Positions 43,284-51,384 of a DNA stretch of 64,000 nt are shown here, piece by piece (the stretch's first letter is position 1; every line of letters starts with the position of its first letter). A program made the position numbers and the translations under genes. The DNA comes from UBA1444 sp964521625 (GTDB lineage: Bacteria > Bacillota > Negativicutes > UBA1444), in contig CAZFSM010000007.1 of assembly GCA_964521625.1 (NCBI GenBank), forward strand, positions 113,303 to 177,302. Reading direction: 5' to 3'. A model generated the notes under the pieces. It had not been told where the DNA came from. It searched no databases and saw only the letters and a list, made by a program, of their open reading frames with translations.

Positions 43284-44352
43284 GGCCCTCGGGGTTGAAA
43301 CAGGCGTTACAGGAGACACAGGTAACTTTTGCCTGACCGGCAGCCAGATGGTTGACCAGAGCCGGTTCGCGCACGAATGGCCGACTGAGCGAAACCATGT
43401 CGGCAGTTCCCTCTTCAATCAATGATTCCATTACGCTGACCGAGCGCAAGCCACCGACCAACAGCAGGGGAATTTTGACCGCAGTACGGATTTGTTTGGC
43501 GGCCGGGGCAAAATAAGCCTCTTGCTCCGACTTGAGGATTGCCGGTTTTGCCATGACAATACGGCTTTCTTTGACGGTTCCGCCACTGGTTTCAATGGCG
43601 CTGACGCCATGGGCCTCCAGCATTTGCGCGGCATAGATGGCCTCCTCCATCGACAGCTGGATCGGGCCGCTGACTCCGTCTGTGGTGTTCAGTTTGGCGT
43701 ATACCGGAAACTGACGTCCGACCGCGGCTTTGACGCGATAGGCGATTTCTGCCGGCAGTGCGGTGCGTTGTTCCATCGAGCCACCGTACGCATCCTGTCG
43801 GCTATTGGTAAACGGCGAGAGAAACTGAGCGAGCAGGTAGCCATGAGCCACATGGACCTGAACACCGTCGAATCCGGCGCGTTTGGCCCGTAGGGCAGCC
43901 GCTTCGAAATCTTCCTTGAGTTGTTCAATTTCACCCAAGGTCAGTGCACGTGCCATCTGCTGGCCTTTTTCATCGAACCGGTCCGACGGTGCAACAGGCA
44001 TCTGGCCTTCGGTATTGTCGGGGATGGTCTGGCGGCCAGCATGATTAAGCTGCAGGAATATTTTGCTACCCTGCTGATGTACGGTTTCGACCAAACGCTT
44101 GTAGCCATCGACAAATTTCTCGTCAAAGATGCCGTTTTGCCGCATGGCTGATCGGCCTAGCGGATGGGAAACGTATGAGTGTCCGGTGATGATCAGGCCG
44201 ACTCCACCGGCAGCCAGCTTTTTATACAATTCCAGCTGGGCGGCGGAAATGAGGCCGTCGGTGCCGCATAACCAATCCTGGGTTGCGGACCGGACAAAAC
44301 GGTTGCGGTAGCTGACAGGACCGATCTGGTAGGATTCAAATAATTTGCTCAT
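43249..44352 (-). CDS. NADH:flavin oxidoreductase / Old Yellow Enzyme family
   Basis: A 367-residue FMN TIM barrel. Motifs are RNRFVRSATQDWL, LQLNHAGRQT, AGFDGVQVHVAHGYLLAQFLSPFTNSRQDAYGGSMEQR and LLLVGGLRSVSVMESLIEEGTADMVSLSRPF. The C-terminus has CVSCNACFNPEGLMC, resembling the iron-sulfur cluster cysteines of 2,4-dienoyl-CoA reductase-like members. The protein ends soon after, so the extra FAD/NADH domains of those enzymes are absent. It would reduce an activated C=C bond; the substrate is unknown. It lies between two C_GCAxxG_C_C genes. Confidence 0.88.
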   Translation of the reverse strand: MSKLFESYQIGPVSYRNRFVRSATQDWLCGTDGLISAAQLELYKKLAAGGVGLIITGHSYVSHPLGRSAMRQNGIFDEKFVDGYKRLVETVHQQGSKIFLQLNHAGRQTIPDNTEGQMPVAPSDRFDEKGQQMARALTLGEIEQLKEDFEAAALRAKRAGFDGVQVHVAHGYLLAQFLSPFTNSRQDAYGGSMEQRTALPAEIAYRVKAAVGRQFPVYAKLNTTDGVSGPIQLSMEEAIYAAQMLEAHGVSAIETSGGTVKESRIVMAKPAILKSEQEAYFAPAAKQIRTAVKIPLLLVGGLRSVSVMESLIEEGTADMVSLSRPFVREPALVNHLAAGQAKVTCVSCNACFNPEGLMCRYTGPSLQ

Positions 44353-44419
44353 GAGGAAGCCTCCTTCATTGGTGTGGATTTTTCACTTCGACTAAAAAAG
44401 GAAACAGGGGGGATTGATT

Positions 44420-44857
44420 ATGTCAGACAAGGCTACGGAAGCGCGAAATGCTGCAGGACAATACTTCAAGGACGGATTTAACTGTGCGGAAGCCGTACTG
44501 CGGGCTACTGCCGATGGAATGGGAATCGCTCTGGATGACCAGGCGCTGCGGATGACGACCGGGTTCGGCGGCGGCATCGGTCATGCCGGCTGTGTCTGTG
44601 GCGCGCTGGCTGCCTCGGTGATGGCTCTTGGCGTGATCAAAGGACGTACTGCCGCCAACCAAAGCCGGGCTGAAACGTACGAACTTTCCAATGAATTTCA
44701 CAGTCGGTTTCAGGAAAAATTCGGCGCAACCTGTTGTCGCGCCCTCAATCCCCATGAATTCGAAACCCGGGAGCATTTGGTCAACTGCGTCAAGATCACC
44801 GGCAATACGGCCAAATTGCTGATGGAGTTTATTGAAGAGAAAGAGCTGGCGAAATAA
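44420..44857 (+). CDS. C_GCAxxG_C_C family redox protein, second copy
   Basis: A 145-residue paralogue of the protein at 42837: GFNCAEAVLRATADGMGI, TTGFGGGIGHAGCVCGALAASVMALG, GATCCRALNPHEF and HLVNCVKITGNTAKLL. It has one cysteine more than the first copy (CVCGA). The ATG at 44420 follows a G-rich site (AGGGGGGATT). It is divergent from the flavin oxidoreductase and convergent with the YgjP-like gene, 4 bp apart. Confidence 0.85.
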   Translation: MSDKATEARNAAGQYFKDGFNCAEAVLRATADGMGIALDDQALRMTTGFGGGIGHAGCVCGALAASVMALGVIKGRTAANQSRAETYELSNEFHSRFQEKFGATCCRALNPHEFETREHLVNCVKITGNTAKLLMEFIEEKELAK

Positions 44858-44861
44858 CGGC

Positions 44862-45599
44862 TTATCTGGGCATTAATTTGCCAAGCAGACTGCCATGCTG
44901 GCGCAGCCAGCGGCGGTGAGCCCGGTAGTCAGGGATCCAGCGGGCGACTTCCTGCCAGTAGGTCAGCGAATGATTATGGTGGCGAAGATGGCAGAGTTCG
45001 TGGACGACCAAGTAATCGATCACTGCCGGCGGCGCCATGATCAGGCGCCAGTTCAGGCTGATTGCTCCCGTGGACGAGCAACTGCCCCAACGGGTCTTTT
45101 GATCCCGAAGCGAGAGCCGCTGCGGGTTTACGCCGATCTGTCCTGCCCAATGTTGCAACCGCTGCAGCAGCGTCGTTTGGGCCTGGGTCAGATACCATTT
45201 TTTTAACGACTGGTAAACAAGCGGATTGTCTTCCTCACCCACCAGTTCGTTCAAATGCAAGGTGATTGTGCATGGCGCATAGCTGACATGCGGTTTGGCC
45301 AAGCCATCCGCCAGCAGCAATAACGAGTGAGGCTCACCCTGGAACAGCAGAGTCGACCCGTGGGTCAGCGAGGCGTTGGTCATGTTCTCGGAATTTGTTT
45401 CGAACCGGTGAATCTGGCGCAAAATCCAGGCCGATTTGGTTTGCAGCACTTCTTCAACTTTGGCAGTCGTAGCTCCGAGCGGAGCGGTAACTTCCACGTG
45501 GTCGACCCCGAGCATGCGGATCTGGAAGGTGCAGCGGCGTCGCGCGCTGTGGCGCAGCGTCCAGTGAACTATACGATTGTTGATTGATATTGTATGCAT
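44862..45599 (-). CDS. YgjP-like metal-dependent hydrolase (DUF45/WLM family)
   Basis: A 245-residue protein. The C-terminal zinc site reads VVHELCHLRHHNHSLTYW (HExxH-type with a third His), preceded by RWGSCSSTGAISLNWRLIMAPP, both hallmarks of the YgjP/DUF45 family. Members are annotated as SprT-like metallohydrolases or UTP pyrophosphatase. The start is uncertain: ATG at 45599 is used, ATG at 45620 is equally possible, and neither has a clear ribosome site. Confidence 0.85.
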   Translation of the reverse strand: MHTISINNRIVHWTLRHSARRRCTFQIRMLGVDHVEVTAPLGATTAKVEEVLQTKSAWILRQIHRFETNSENMTNASLTHGSTLLFQGEPHSLLLLADGLAKPHVSYAPCTITLHLNELVGEEDNPLVYQSLKKWYLTQAQTTLLQRLQHWAGQIGVNPQRLSLRDQKTRWGSCSSTGAISLNWRLIMAPPAVIDYLVVHELCHLRHHNHSLTYWQEVARWIPDYRAHRRWLRQHGSLLGKLMPR

Positions 45600-45666
45600 A
45601 CTAATGATATTTGCCGTCATTACGGCAGAATCCTGCTTGACAAGCAAAGACGCCAATGGTAAGATA

Positions 45667-47268
45667 TTACTTGCCTGTGAGGGCAACTATATGTGCCGAA
45701 GTGGCGGAATTGGCAGACGCAGCAGACTCAAAATCTGCCGTCAGCGATGGCGTGCCGGTTCGAGTCCGGCCTTCGGCACCATCAAATGTACTACCAGTAG
45801 ATGTAGGTTTTTCTAACCTAAATCTACTGGTTATTTTTATTTCGCCGTCCTCGGTAATATCGACTCTCTTTATAAAGAGGTCAAATACAATGTTTATCAA
45901 ATCATCGGTTTTTTCTTTGCCTTCGGCAACTCCGATTATTGCTTCAAGTTGTTTTTCTGTTATCGTCGCGGGTGGAGCAACGGAAGATAAATTGAATTTG
46001 GCAATATCATAACGTTCTTTTTCTTTTTTGTATTCGGCAAATAATAAATCATCAGATAAGCCGCCTTTAATTACTTTCATCAAATTTTCCATACATTTTT
46101 TTGCATCTTCAAACTCTGACTTATATTTTTCACGGTCCAATTCGTAAATATCAAGTTGCTGTTGCAATTCATCATCTAATTGTTTTTTTAATCTTCTGAC
46201 ATTTTCTCTTACTAAAACCGTGCCAAATAGATAATCAGATACTTTTTCTTCAATGTGTGATTTTGGTAAATCTTTGCTTTGGCAAATCTTTTGTCTGTTT
46301 TTCGCATTGCACGTATAGAGAGGATATTCTTTTCGTGTTCCATCCTTCAAATATTTGGACCTGAGTTTACCTACCATCATACTTCCACAATGGCAATATA
46401 TTTTACATCGCAGTAAATAATCAACTTTTGCCTTGAATTTTCCAGGCATTCGCTTATCATTTTCCATTATAGCTTGTACTTTGTTCCAAGTGTCTTTATC
46501 AATAATTGGGGGAATAACACATTTTTTTTCAACCACATCATCAGGTACGGTTTGGTGACTGTTTCTTCTTCCGGTTTTTGTTCGATTAACTTTTCCATAA
46601 CGATATGTACCAATGTATTTAACATTAACCAAAATGTCATGCAGACTATTTTTTCCAAAGGGTTTACCTAATTTGGTCTTATATCCTTTTTGTGTACACA
46701 TATCAATGATTTTTCCATAACCTTTTCCGTCTGCCTTCATTTCAAAAATATCCCGTATAATTTGGGCTTCGGTTTCATTAATGATAAATCTTTTATCTTT
46801 ATCCAAATCATAACCAAGTGCAGGTTTTCCGCCTGTGCTTTTATATTCCGATGCATTAAGCAAATGGGAACGTCTGATGTTATTAATAATAGTATCAACA
46901 TCACCATCGGCTGATGCAGTATGCACGGCTTCAACAATTTTGTTTCCAGATGGATTATCCAGAGTAATGATTTTTACACCATAATCATCAAATTGACCTT
47001 TATAGGCATAATAATTATATATATTTCGATGGAAACGGGAAGAATCAAAACAAATAATCACATCAAATAACCTTTTTTTTGCATCGGATAGCATTTGTTG
47101 TAATTCAGGTCTACGGTCGTTTCTGCCTGATTTTGCTTCGTCTGAATAAGTTTTTACAATTGAATAACCTCTCTGTTCGGCAAATTTTTTACACGCAAAT
47201 TCTTGTTGGTCAACACTTCTATCGTTTTGCTTGTCTGTTGAAAAACGTGAGTAAATTACAGCCTTCAT
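45667..47268 (-). CDS. Large serine recombinase (integrase of the element)
   Basis: A 533-residue protein. The resolvase domain starts KAVIYSRFSTDKQNDRSVDQQ with catalytic S10. A recombinase domain has GGKPALGYDLDKDKRFIINETEAQIIRDIFEM, and a zinc ribbon has CKIYCHCGSMM with CNAKNRQKIC. A coiled coil (about 360-430) and a C-terminal tail follow. The last about 45 residues, from GRTRTGTP on, are translated from the antisense of tRNA-Leu and the chromosome beyond it. The gene crosses the attachment core at the codons for DGAEG, so this end exists only in the integrated state. The start overlaps the upstream gene by 4 bp. Confidence 0.9.
   Translation of the reverse strand: MKAVIYSRFSTDKQNDRSVDQQEFACKKFAEQRGYSIVKTYSDEAKSGRNDRRPELQQMLSDAKKRLFDVIICFDSSRFHRNIYNYYAYKGQFDDYGVKIITLDNPSGNKIVEAVHTASADGDVDTIINNIRRSHLLNASEYKSTGGKPALGYDLDKDKRFIINETEAQIIRDIFEMKADGKGYGKIIDMCTQKGYKTKLGKPFGKNSLHDILVNVKYIGTYRYGKVNRTKTGRRNSHQTVPDDVVEKKCVIPPIIDKDTWNKVQAIMENDKRMPGKFKAKVDYLLRCKIYCHCGSMMVGKLRSKYLKDGTRKEYPLYTCNAKNRQKICQSKDLPKSHIEEKVSDYLFGTVLVRENVRRLKKQLDDELQQQLDIYELDREKYKSEFEDAKKCMENLMKVIKGGLSDDLLFAEYKKEKERYDIAKFNLSSVAPPATITEKQLEAIIGVAEGKEKTDDLINIVFDLFIKRVDITEDGEIKITSRFRLEKPTSTGSTFDGAEGRTRTGTPSLTADFESAASANSATSAHIVALTGK
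45695..45781 (+). tRNA. tRNA-Leu (anticodon CAA)
   Basis: An 87-nt class II tRNA. Acceptor arms GCCGAAG / CTTCGGC with discriminator A and encoded CCA; anticodon loop CTCAAAA gives CAA, reading UUG. The long variable arm follows the anticodon stem, and GGTTCGAGTCC forms the T-arm. Its 3' end is the integration site of the adjacent element, and the gene stays intact. Confidence 0.96.
45770..45782. repeat. Left attachment repeat (att core) in tRNA-Leu 3' end
   Basis: CCTTCGGCACCAT covers the last acceptor bases, the discriminator, CCA and one further base. The identical 13 bp stands at 56484-56496. A shorter GTTCGA match also precedes both copies, at slightly different spacing. Confidence 0.8.
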
Positions 47269-47573
47269 TTTTCTTCACCTTCTTTTGGCAATGTTCGAAT
47301 ATATTCTTTTACAAATGCTTTAGCCAGTACTTTTTTGTCAGAATCGTTTAAGTCTTCACCTTCATAATCAAGCACAGTCCGTTTTCCTGTTTCCATATTT
47401 ATTGAAACGACAAAAGACATAGCCACATCGAAGATGTCTTGGGCAAATTGCTGATTGCTCACATTATATTGTTTTGCCATGTCCTGCTGCTCTATTGTCA
47501 ACCACACCGTTGTTCTTTTCATTCCGATTAACTTTCCCATAACGCGTTTGCCTTTAATTTTTTCCATTTTCAT
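47265..47573 (-). CDS. Small hypothetical protein upstream of the recombinase
   Basis: A 102-residue, charged protein with no recognised domain. It has a basic start (MKMEKIKGKRVMGKLIGMKRTTVWLTIEQQDMAKQY) and a helical, acidic end. CGAAAGGTGAG precedes the ATG, and its stop overlaps the recombinase start (ATGA). The coupling suggests a role with the recombinase, such as a directionality factor or DNA-binding partner, but that is a guess from position only. Confidence 0.6.
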   Translation of the reverse strand: MKMEKIKGKRVMGKLIGMKRTTVWLTIEQQDMAKQYNVSNQQFAQDIFDVAMSFVVSINMETGKRTVLDYEGEDLNDSDKKVLAKAFVKEYIRTLPKEGEEK

Positions 47574-47993
47574 CTCACCTTTCGAAATTATTGCATCGGA
47601 CTATTTTTTTAGCCGCGATGATTCTGAAGTATTATATGCATTTCATGGAGAAAAATTAACAAGATGAAAATTGTTTTTCGTGGAATACCCCTCAAATCTT
47701 TAAACTCAATAGGTATAAAATATATTAACCTCTAGAAGATAAGTATAGAGCGCATTTTGGCAATCCGGGAATAGATAAACGCTGATAGTTAGCTGGTTGA
47801 GCCGTATTGATAAAATATAGTCTGCGGCTATTATCTGGCGTGAAAGACAAAACAAACCTCTTATCGACCATCCTCGTGCGAAAATAGACATGCCGGGTGT
47901 AATGCCTATCCTTGACATCAGCATAAATAATTTCAATTTCGTGTTATAAAAAAATCCTGTCAATTTATATTAATCTTGACAGGAGGGAACAAT
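47574..47993. other. 420-bp divergent region with SD-masking inverted repeat
   Basis: No convincing gene. CCTGTCAA (47956-47963) and TTGACAGG (47976-47983) are inverted repeats 12 bp apart. The right arm runs into the AGGAGGG ribosome site of the next gene, so the hairpin could hide it, or the repeat could be an operator. The remaining sequence is AT-rich with no clear structure. Confidence 0.5.
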
Positions 47994-48428
47994 ATGATGA
48001 AAAGATTAATCAACAATCGTGCGTCACGAATCATCAATGCAACCGTGCTGGAGTTTTATGGAATAAACATTAACACCAAAAAAGATTTGGCAGCATTGGA
48101 CAAAACGGCAGTTCACGCCATCAAACAGGTGATGACTTATGTGATACAAAATCGGCATCCAGATGCCGAAGAGTGGGTAATCGAACTGCTGGTTTGCTGT
48201 GTCTTGCGACATGTAATGCATTTAGACTCGGAAATATCGCAGCAATTTGTTCTTCGCGACCCCAATCTGATGATATGGGGTAATGTGGTAACATCACTGC
48301 GAGAGTATACGACACAGAAATATGCCGACTGCGTCAACTATGAGGCGATATACCCAATCATTGTTTCGGAAATTCTGATGCAGCTAGAAAAACTGATGTT
48401 CCGGCATAGCAACATAGAAATTGCATAA
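47994..48428 (+). CDS. Hypothetical protein of the element
   Basis: A 144-residue, helical protein that I do not recognise (ASRIINATVLEFYGININTKKDLAALD, WVIELLVCCVLRHVMHLDSEISQQF). There is no signal peptide or known motif. The start ATG at 47994 (or 47997) follows ACAGGAGGGAACA, whose site overlaps an inverted repeat. It ends at a very strong terminator, so it is a single-gene unit. Confidence 0.6.
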   Translation: MMKRLINNRASRIINATVLEFYGININTKKDLAALDKTAVHAIKQVMTYVIQNRHPDAEEWVIELLVCCVLRHVMHLDSEISQQFVLRDPNLMIWGNVVTSLREYTTQKYADCVNYEAIYPIIVSEILMQLEKLMFRHSNIEIA

Positions 48429-48474
48429 GATGAAATAAAAAAGCAGCTTTCGGGCTGCTTTTTTATTTCATCTT
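48427..48474. terminator. Strong bidirectional terminator
   Basis: A perfect 21-bp inverted repeat with a 6-nt loop, containing GCAGC/GCTGC flanked by A6 and T6. It overlaps the stop of the preceding gene. Confidence 0.9.
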
Positions 48475-48550
48475 AATCATATTGCTTAAAAAATTTTAAA
48501 TTAGTTTGTACTATATGGTATACGAATTTAGTAAAAGGAGAAACGAAAAA

Positions 48551-49885
48551 ATGAATAATCAACAAATCAATAACATTCCAGATGAATTAAAGCGATTGAA
48601 GCAATGGGTTTGTTTTTCTCTTGAATCAAATGGAAACTTGGCCGGGAAACCGGTCAAAGTTCCGATGATTCCGGGAGTGAAAATACCTGCCACAGCTTCA
48701 ACTAAAGAGCAAAAAGTACGTGCATCCGTTTCAAAGCCGGGGAATTGGCGTTGTTTTTCATACGCCCTATCTAAAGTTGCTTATTACGATGGACTTGGCT
48801 TTGTTTTTAGACATGGTGACCCTTACTCAGGCATAGATATCGATAATTGTCGCAATAAACTTACTGGGGAAATCTCTCCCGTTGCACAGAAAATTATTGA
48901 CAGACTGAACAGTTATACTGAAGTAAGTTATTCCCAAACCGGTATTCACATTATTGTGAATGCGAAGTTGCCAAGCGGGCGTTGTAATTTCTCTTTGGTT
49001 GACAAGGATTATCCCGAAATGGCGATAGAAATCTATTCTACAGGGCGGTATTTCATTTTCACCGGCAATAAAATTGGAAAATCATCAACTATTAGCCAGA
49101 AGCAAAGTTCACTAATCAACTTGCATCAAAAATTGACCGAACTTAATACAGATGATTCAGTGTCTGATGTAAGTAACACTTTCATTAAAGCCGCGAAGGA
49201 ACAAAGCCATATTACGGAAGTGACATGGGAGGAGCTTGATACTCGAACACTGAGTCAAAAGCTGGCAGATTACAAAAACACAGGGGACGAAGTGCATTTT
49301 AACGCAGCGTACAAAGAACTAAGCCGATTAATAAATATTTTCACTTATAAATTTTTGATGAACGACAATCATAGTGGTTTAAATTCTGACATGAAGGAGT
49401 ATTACTGGGGATATACGGATAATAACTATTCGGAATGGCTTGTAATGCCGATGTTGCAAGCATTGAAATCGTGGAATCCTAATCGGGGAAAAGCTACAGT
49501 CAAATTCGAATTCTACTTTGCCAATAAAGTGAAGATGCTTGTCAAAGATACGCGTGCCAGTTACTGTAGAAAATTAAACAGTATATTTAAAGGGCAAACA
49601 TATACAAACAAAAAACTTGCTCCGCTGCCATTGAAAGTTGAAAAATTGGAAAGAAAATATCGCTACTCATCAAATAATGAAAACCTTATTAGCGAGGCGA
49701 TAGTTGAAGAATTTTGCCATAAAAATCTTTCGAATCGACAAAATCAGATTTTGCGTTTGTGGCTTGATGGATACAAGCAAAAGGATATTGCTGAGAATGT
49801 CGGGATTGGGCGGAGAAAAGTTGCAGACCATCAAGAAAAAATTCGAAAAAAAATTAAATCTTTTTTCGAAGAGGGGTACACTTGA
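48551..49885 (+). CDS. Primase-polymerase-like protein fused to sigma-factor-like C-terminus
   Basis: A 444-residue protein. Residues 1-180 resemble the PrimPol-type N-terminal domain of phage and plasmid primases: LKQWVCFSLE, SKPGNWRCFSYAL, DGLGFVF, the acidic metal motif GIDIDNC (94-100), SQTGIHIIV (His 133) and EIYSTGRYFIFTGN. No helicase follows. Instead 246-340 looks like sigma-70 region 2 (AYKELSRLINIFTYKF, WLVMPMLQALKSWNPNRGK, FEFYFANKVKMLVKDTRA). Residues 392-440 look like sigma region 4 (LSNRQNQILRLWLDGYKQKDIAENVGIGRRKVADHQEKIRKK). AAAGGAG precedes the ATG. It may start replication, direct transcription of the element, or both; all of this is inferred from motif patterns. Confidence 0.7.
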   Translation: MNNQQINNIPDELKRLKQWVCFSLESNGNLAGKPVKVPMIPGVKIPATASTKEQKVRASVSKPGNWRCFSYALSKVAYYDGLGFVFRHGDPYSGIDIDNCRNKLTGEISPVAQKIIDRLNSYTEVSYSQTGIHIIVNAKLPSGRCNFSLVDKDYPEMAIEIYSTGRYFIFTGNKIGKSSTISQKQSSLINLHQKLTELNTDDSVSDVSNTFIKAAKEQSHITEVTWEELDTRTLSQKLADYKNTGDEVHFNAAYKELSRLINIFTYKFLMNDNHSGLNSDMKEYYWGYTDNNYSEWLVMPMLQALKSWNPNRGKATVKFEFYFANKVKMLVKDTRASYCRKLNSIFKGQTYTNKKLAPLPLKVEKLERKYRYSSNNENLISEAIVEEFCHKNLSNRQNQILRLWLDGYKQKDIAENVGIGRRKVADHQEKIRKKIKSFFEEGYT

Positions 49886-50344
49886 ACAAAATTTGCAGTA
49901 TCTATTATTGAAAGCAGCTACAGCAAAAAAAAGATATAACAACAACACACAAGAGAAAGAAAAGACAATATACATTATAAGTTGAAAGTAAAGGATAAAT
50001 AGTTAATTTTATTACTTTATATCATATTGAGATAGAAGCAGATGAAAAGATACATAAGAATAGTGAATTGAGTTAGATACTAATGAAGTCGATTTAAATA
50101 TATTGAAAAAATTTATATTTAAAATCAAAATCACGCGGTTTCAATAAATCGAAAAATAGTTCAAATACAGTGTGATTGAAGCACATACGAGTGGAGATAC
50201 TGTTATGATTATTTAAAACACTGTAAAGTATCATTTTTTTACACGAAAAGGGCGAAAGCCCTTTATTTTTCGCGCTTTTGCTGGTATTATGGACCAATAA
50301 TAAGTGTAAATTAATGGCAAATAGGTGGAAGGGGCGTGTGAAAT
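49886..50344. other. 459-bp AT-rich intergenic region with a terminator
   Basis: No gene is seen. AAAGGGC-GAAA-GCCCTTT (50247-50264) followed by ATTTTT is a terminator-like hairpin in the plus direction. The AT-rich stretch before it could hold a promoter or an origin, but no iterons are visible. Confidence 0.5.
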
Positions 50345-50551
50345 TTGAAACGTCAGACCAACAAAACCGCAAGATTGATTTTTTCTCCGCCTGATACTGA
50401 TGGGAACAGTTGCATAAAAGTGATTGCCGAAGAGAAAAAAGAAGTAGAACTTGAGATTGACATCCAACACGATATGACGTTGAGGTGGATTATGGGCATT
50501 TTGGATGAAAATCACATCGGCGGTTTCAAACGCAGCAGGCTTTTTCACTAA
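50345..50551 (+). CDS. Small hypothetical protein
   Basis: A 68-residue protein starting with TTG (KRQTNKTARLIFSPPDTDGNSCIKVIAEEKKEVELEIDIQHD). It has no known domain. The ribosome site is weak (GGAAGGGGCG at long distance), so the start and reality are uncertain. It lies 27 bp before the next gene and is probably co-transcribed. Confidence 0.4.
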   Translation: MKRQTNKTARLIFSPPDTDGNSCIKVIAEEKKEVELEIDIQHDMTLRWIMGILDENHIGGFKRSRLFH

Positions 50552-50578
50552 AAATCTTTTAATCAAGGAGAAGCTTAT

Positions 50579-51178
50579 ATGTACGGACGAAAACGCAGCG
50601 ATTTTCAAGTTGAGTTATTTGAAATCGATGGGAAGAGGCACATTGTCAGCCGAATTCCTGGACCTTCTGATTTTTGGGCGGATGCCACGCCCGAGAATCG
50701 GTTCAGGTCAACCGTCCTCATCATTTTTTTTTGTCTGGGAATACTGGTGATGGATTCATTTAGCCTCCATTGGGGAGGCGTTGCCTCCGAAGCACAACTG
50801 CTGAAAGGTACACTGGCTACTGAAGCAGAAAAAACAGGTCCCAACCGTCATTATTGGGGCGAAGCGTGGTCAATTGCCAGAACAGAGGTTGCGAAACGCG
50901 ACCCAAGAGTAATGCCGATGGACGTTTATTTAGAGACACATCCCGAGCGAAATAGAAAACTCTTTGGGTACCCGCAGAACTCAACAAATGGCTATATCGG
51001 CAATGGTAAGTACGAATGGTGCTTTTTTTACTTTGTATCGAAACAGGGACAAACAGAAACTATCTATGGCAAGGCAATTTTAAGGCTCGACCAGAAAAAA
51101 GCACTTGGGCTGCTTGTTCAGCAGGAATGGGTAATGGATGATTATAGAATCACTCATTCGGAAATTAGAAAACGATGA
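50579..51178 (+). CDS. Hypothetical membrane-anchored protein
   Basis: A 199-residue protein. An N-terminal cytoplasmic part of about 40 residues is followed by one membrane segment (STVLIIFFCLGILVMDSF, ~44-61). The outer domain of about 135 residues contains NRHYWGEAWSIARTEVAKRDPRVMPMDVYLETHPERNRKLFGYP. I do not recognise it. CAAGGAGAAGC precedes the ATG. Confidence 0.6.
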   Translation: MYGRKRSDFQVELFEIDGKRHIVSRIPGPSDFWADATPENRFRSTVLIIFFCLGILVMDSFSLHWGGVASEAQLLKGTLATEAEKTGPNRHYWGEAWSIARTEVAKRDPRVMPMDVYLETHPERNRKLFGYPQNSTNGYIGNGKYEWCFFYFVSKQGQTETIYGKAILRLDQKKALGLLVQQEWVMDDYRITHSEIRKR

Positions 51179-51251
51179 ACCAAAATCGCTGTGCGAACAT
51201 GTTCACAAACGGAATGAAATTAACACAATAGAGTTGTGTTAAATCGAAAAA

Positions 51252-51292
51252 AAGTGCCTTCGTCCCAATTGAGATAAGGGATTGAGGCACTT
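51252..51292 (+). terminator. Possible terminator hairpin
   Basis: AAGTGCCT and AGGCACTT form an 8-bp stem around a 25-nt loop, followed by ATTATATG. It is weak as a terminator but is the only structure between the membrane protein and the tyrosine recombinase genes. Confidence 0.4.
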
Positions 51293-51384
51293 ATTATATG
51301 TGGTCGTTAAAAAAGCCTTGGCATCGAATTTAACATATTATATAATTAATACATATAATATTAAATTGAAGCAAGGGAGAAACT

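Noticed and set aside
45656..46012. Plus-strand ORF reading AEVAELADAADSKSAV
   Set aside because: This is a translation of tRNA-Leu itself, a well-known artefact, and not a protein.
47706..47963. Minus-strand ORF of 85 residues between the recombinase operon and the gene at 47994
   Set aside because: It has no ribosome site, covers the inverted repeat and has no recognisable domain.
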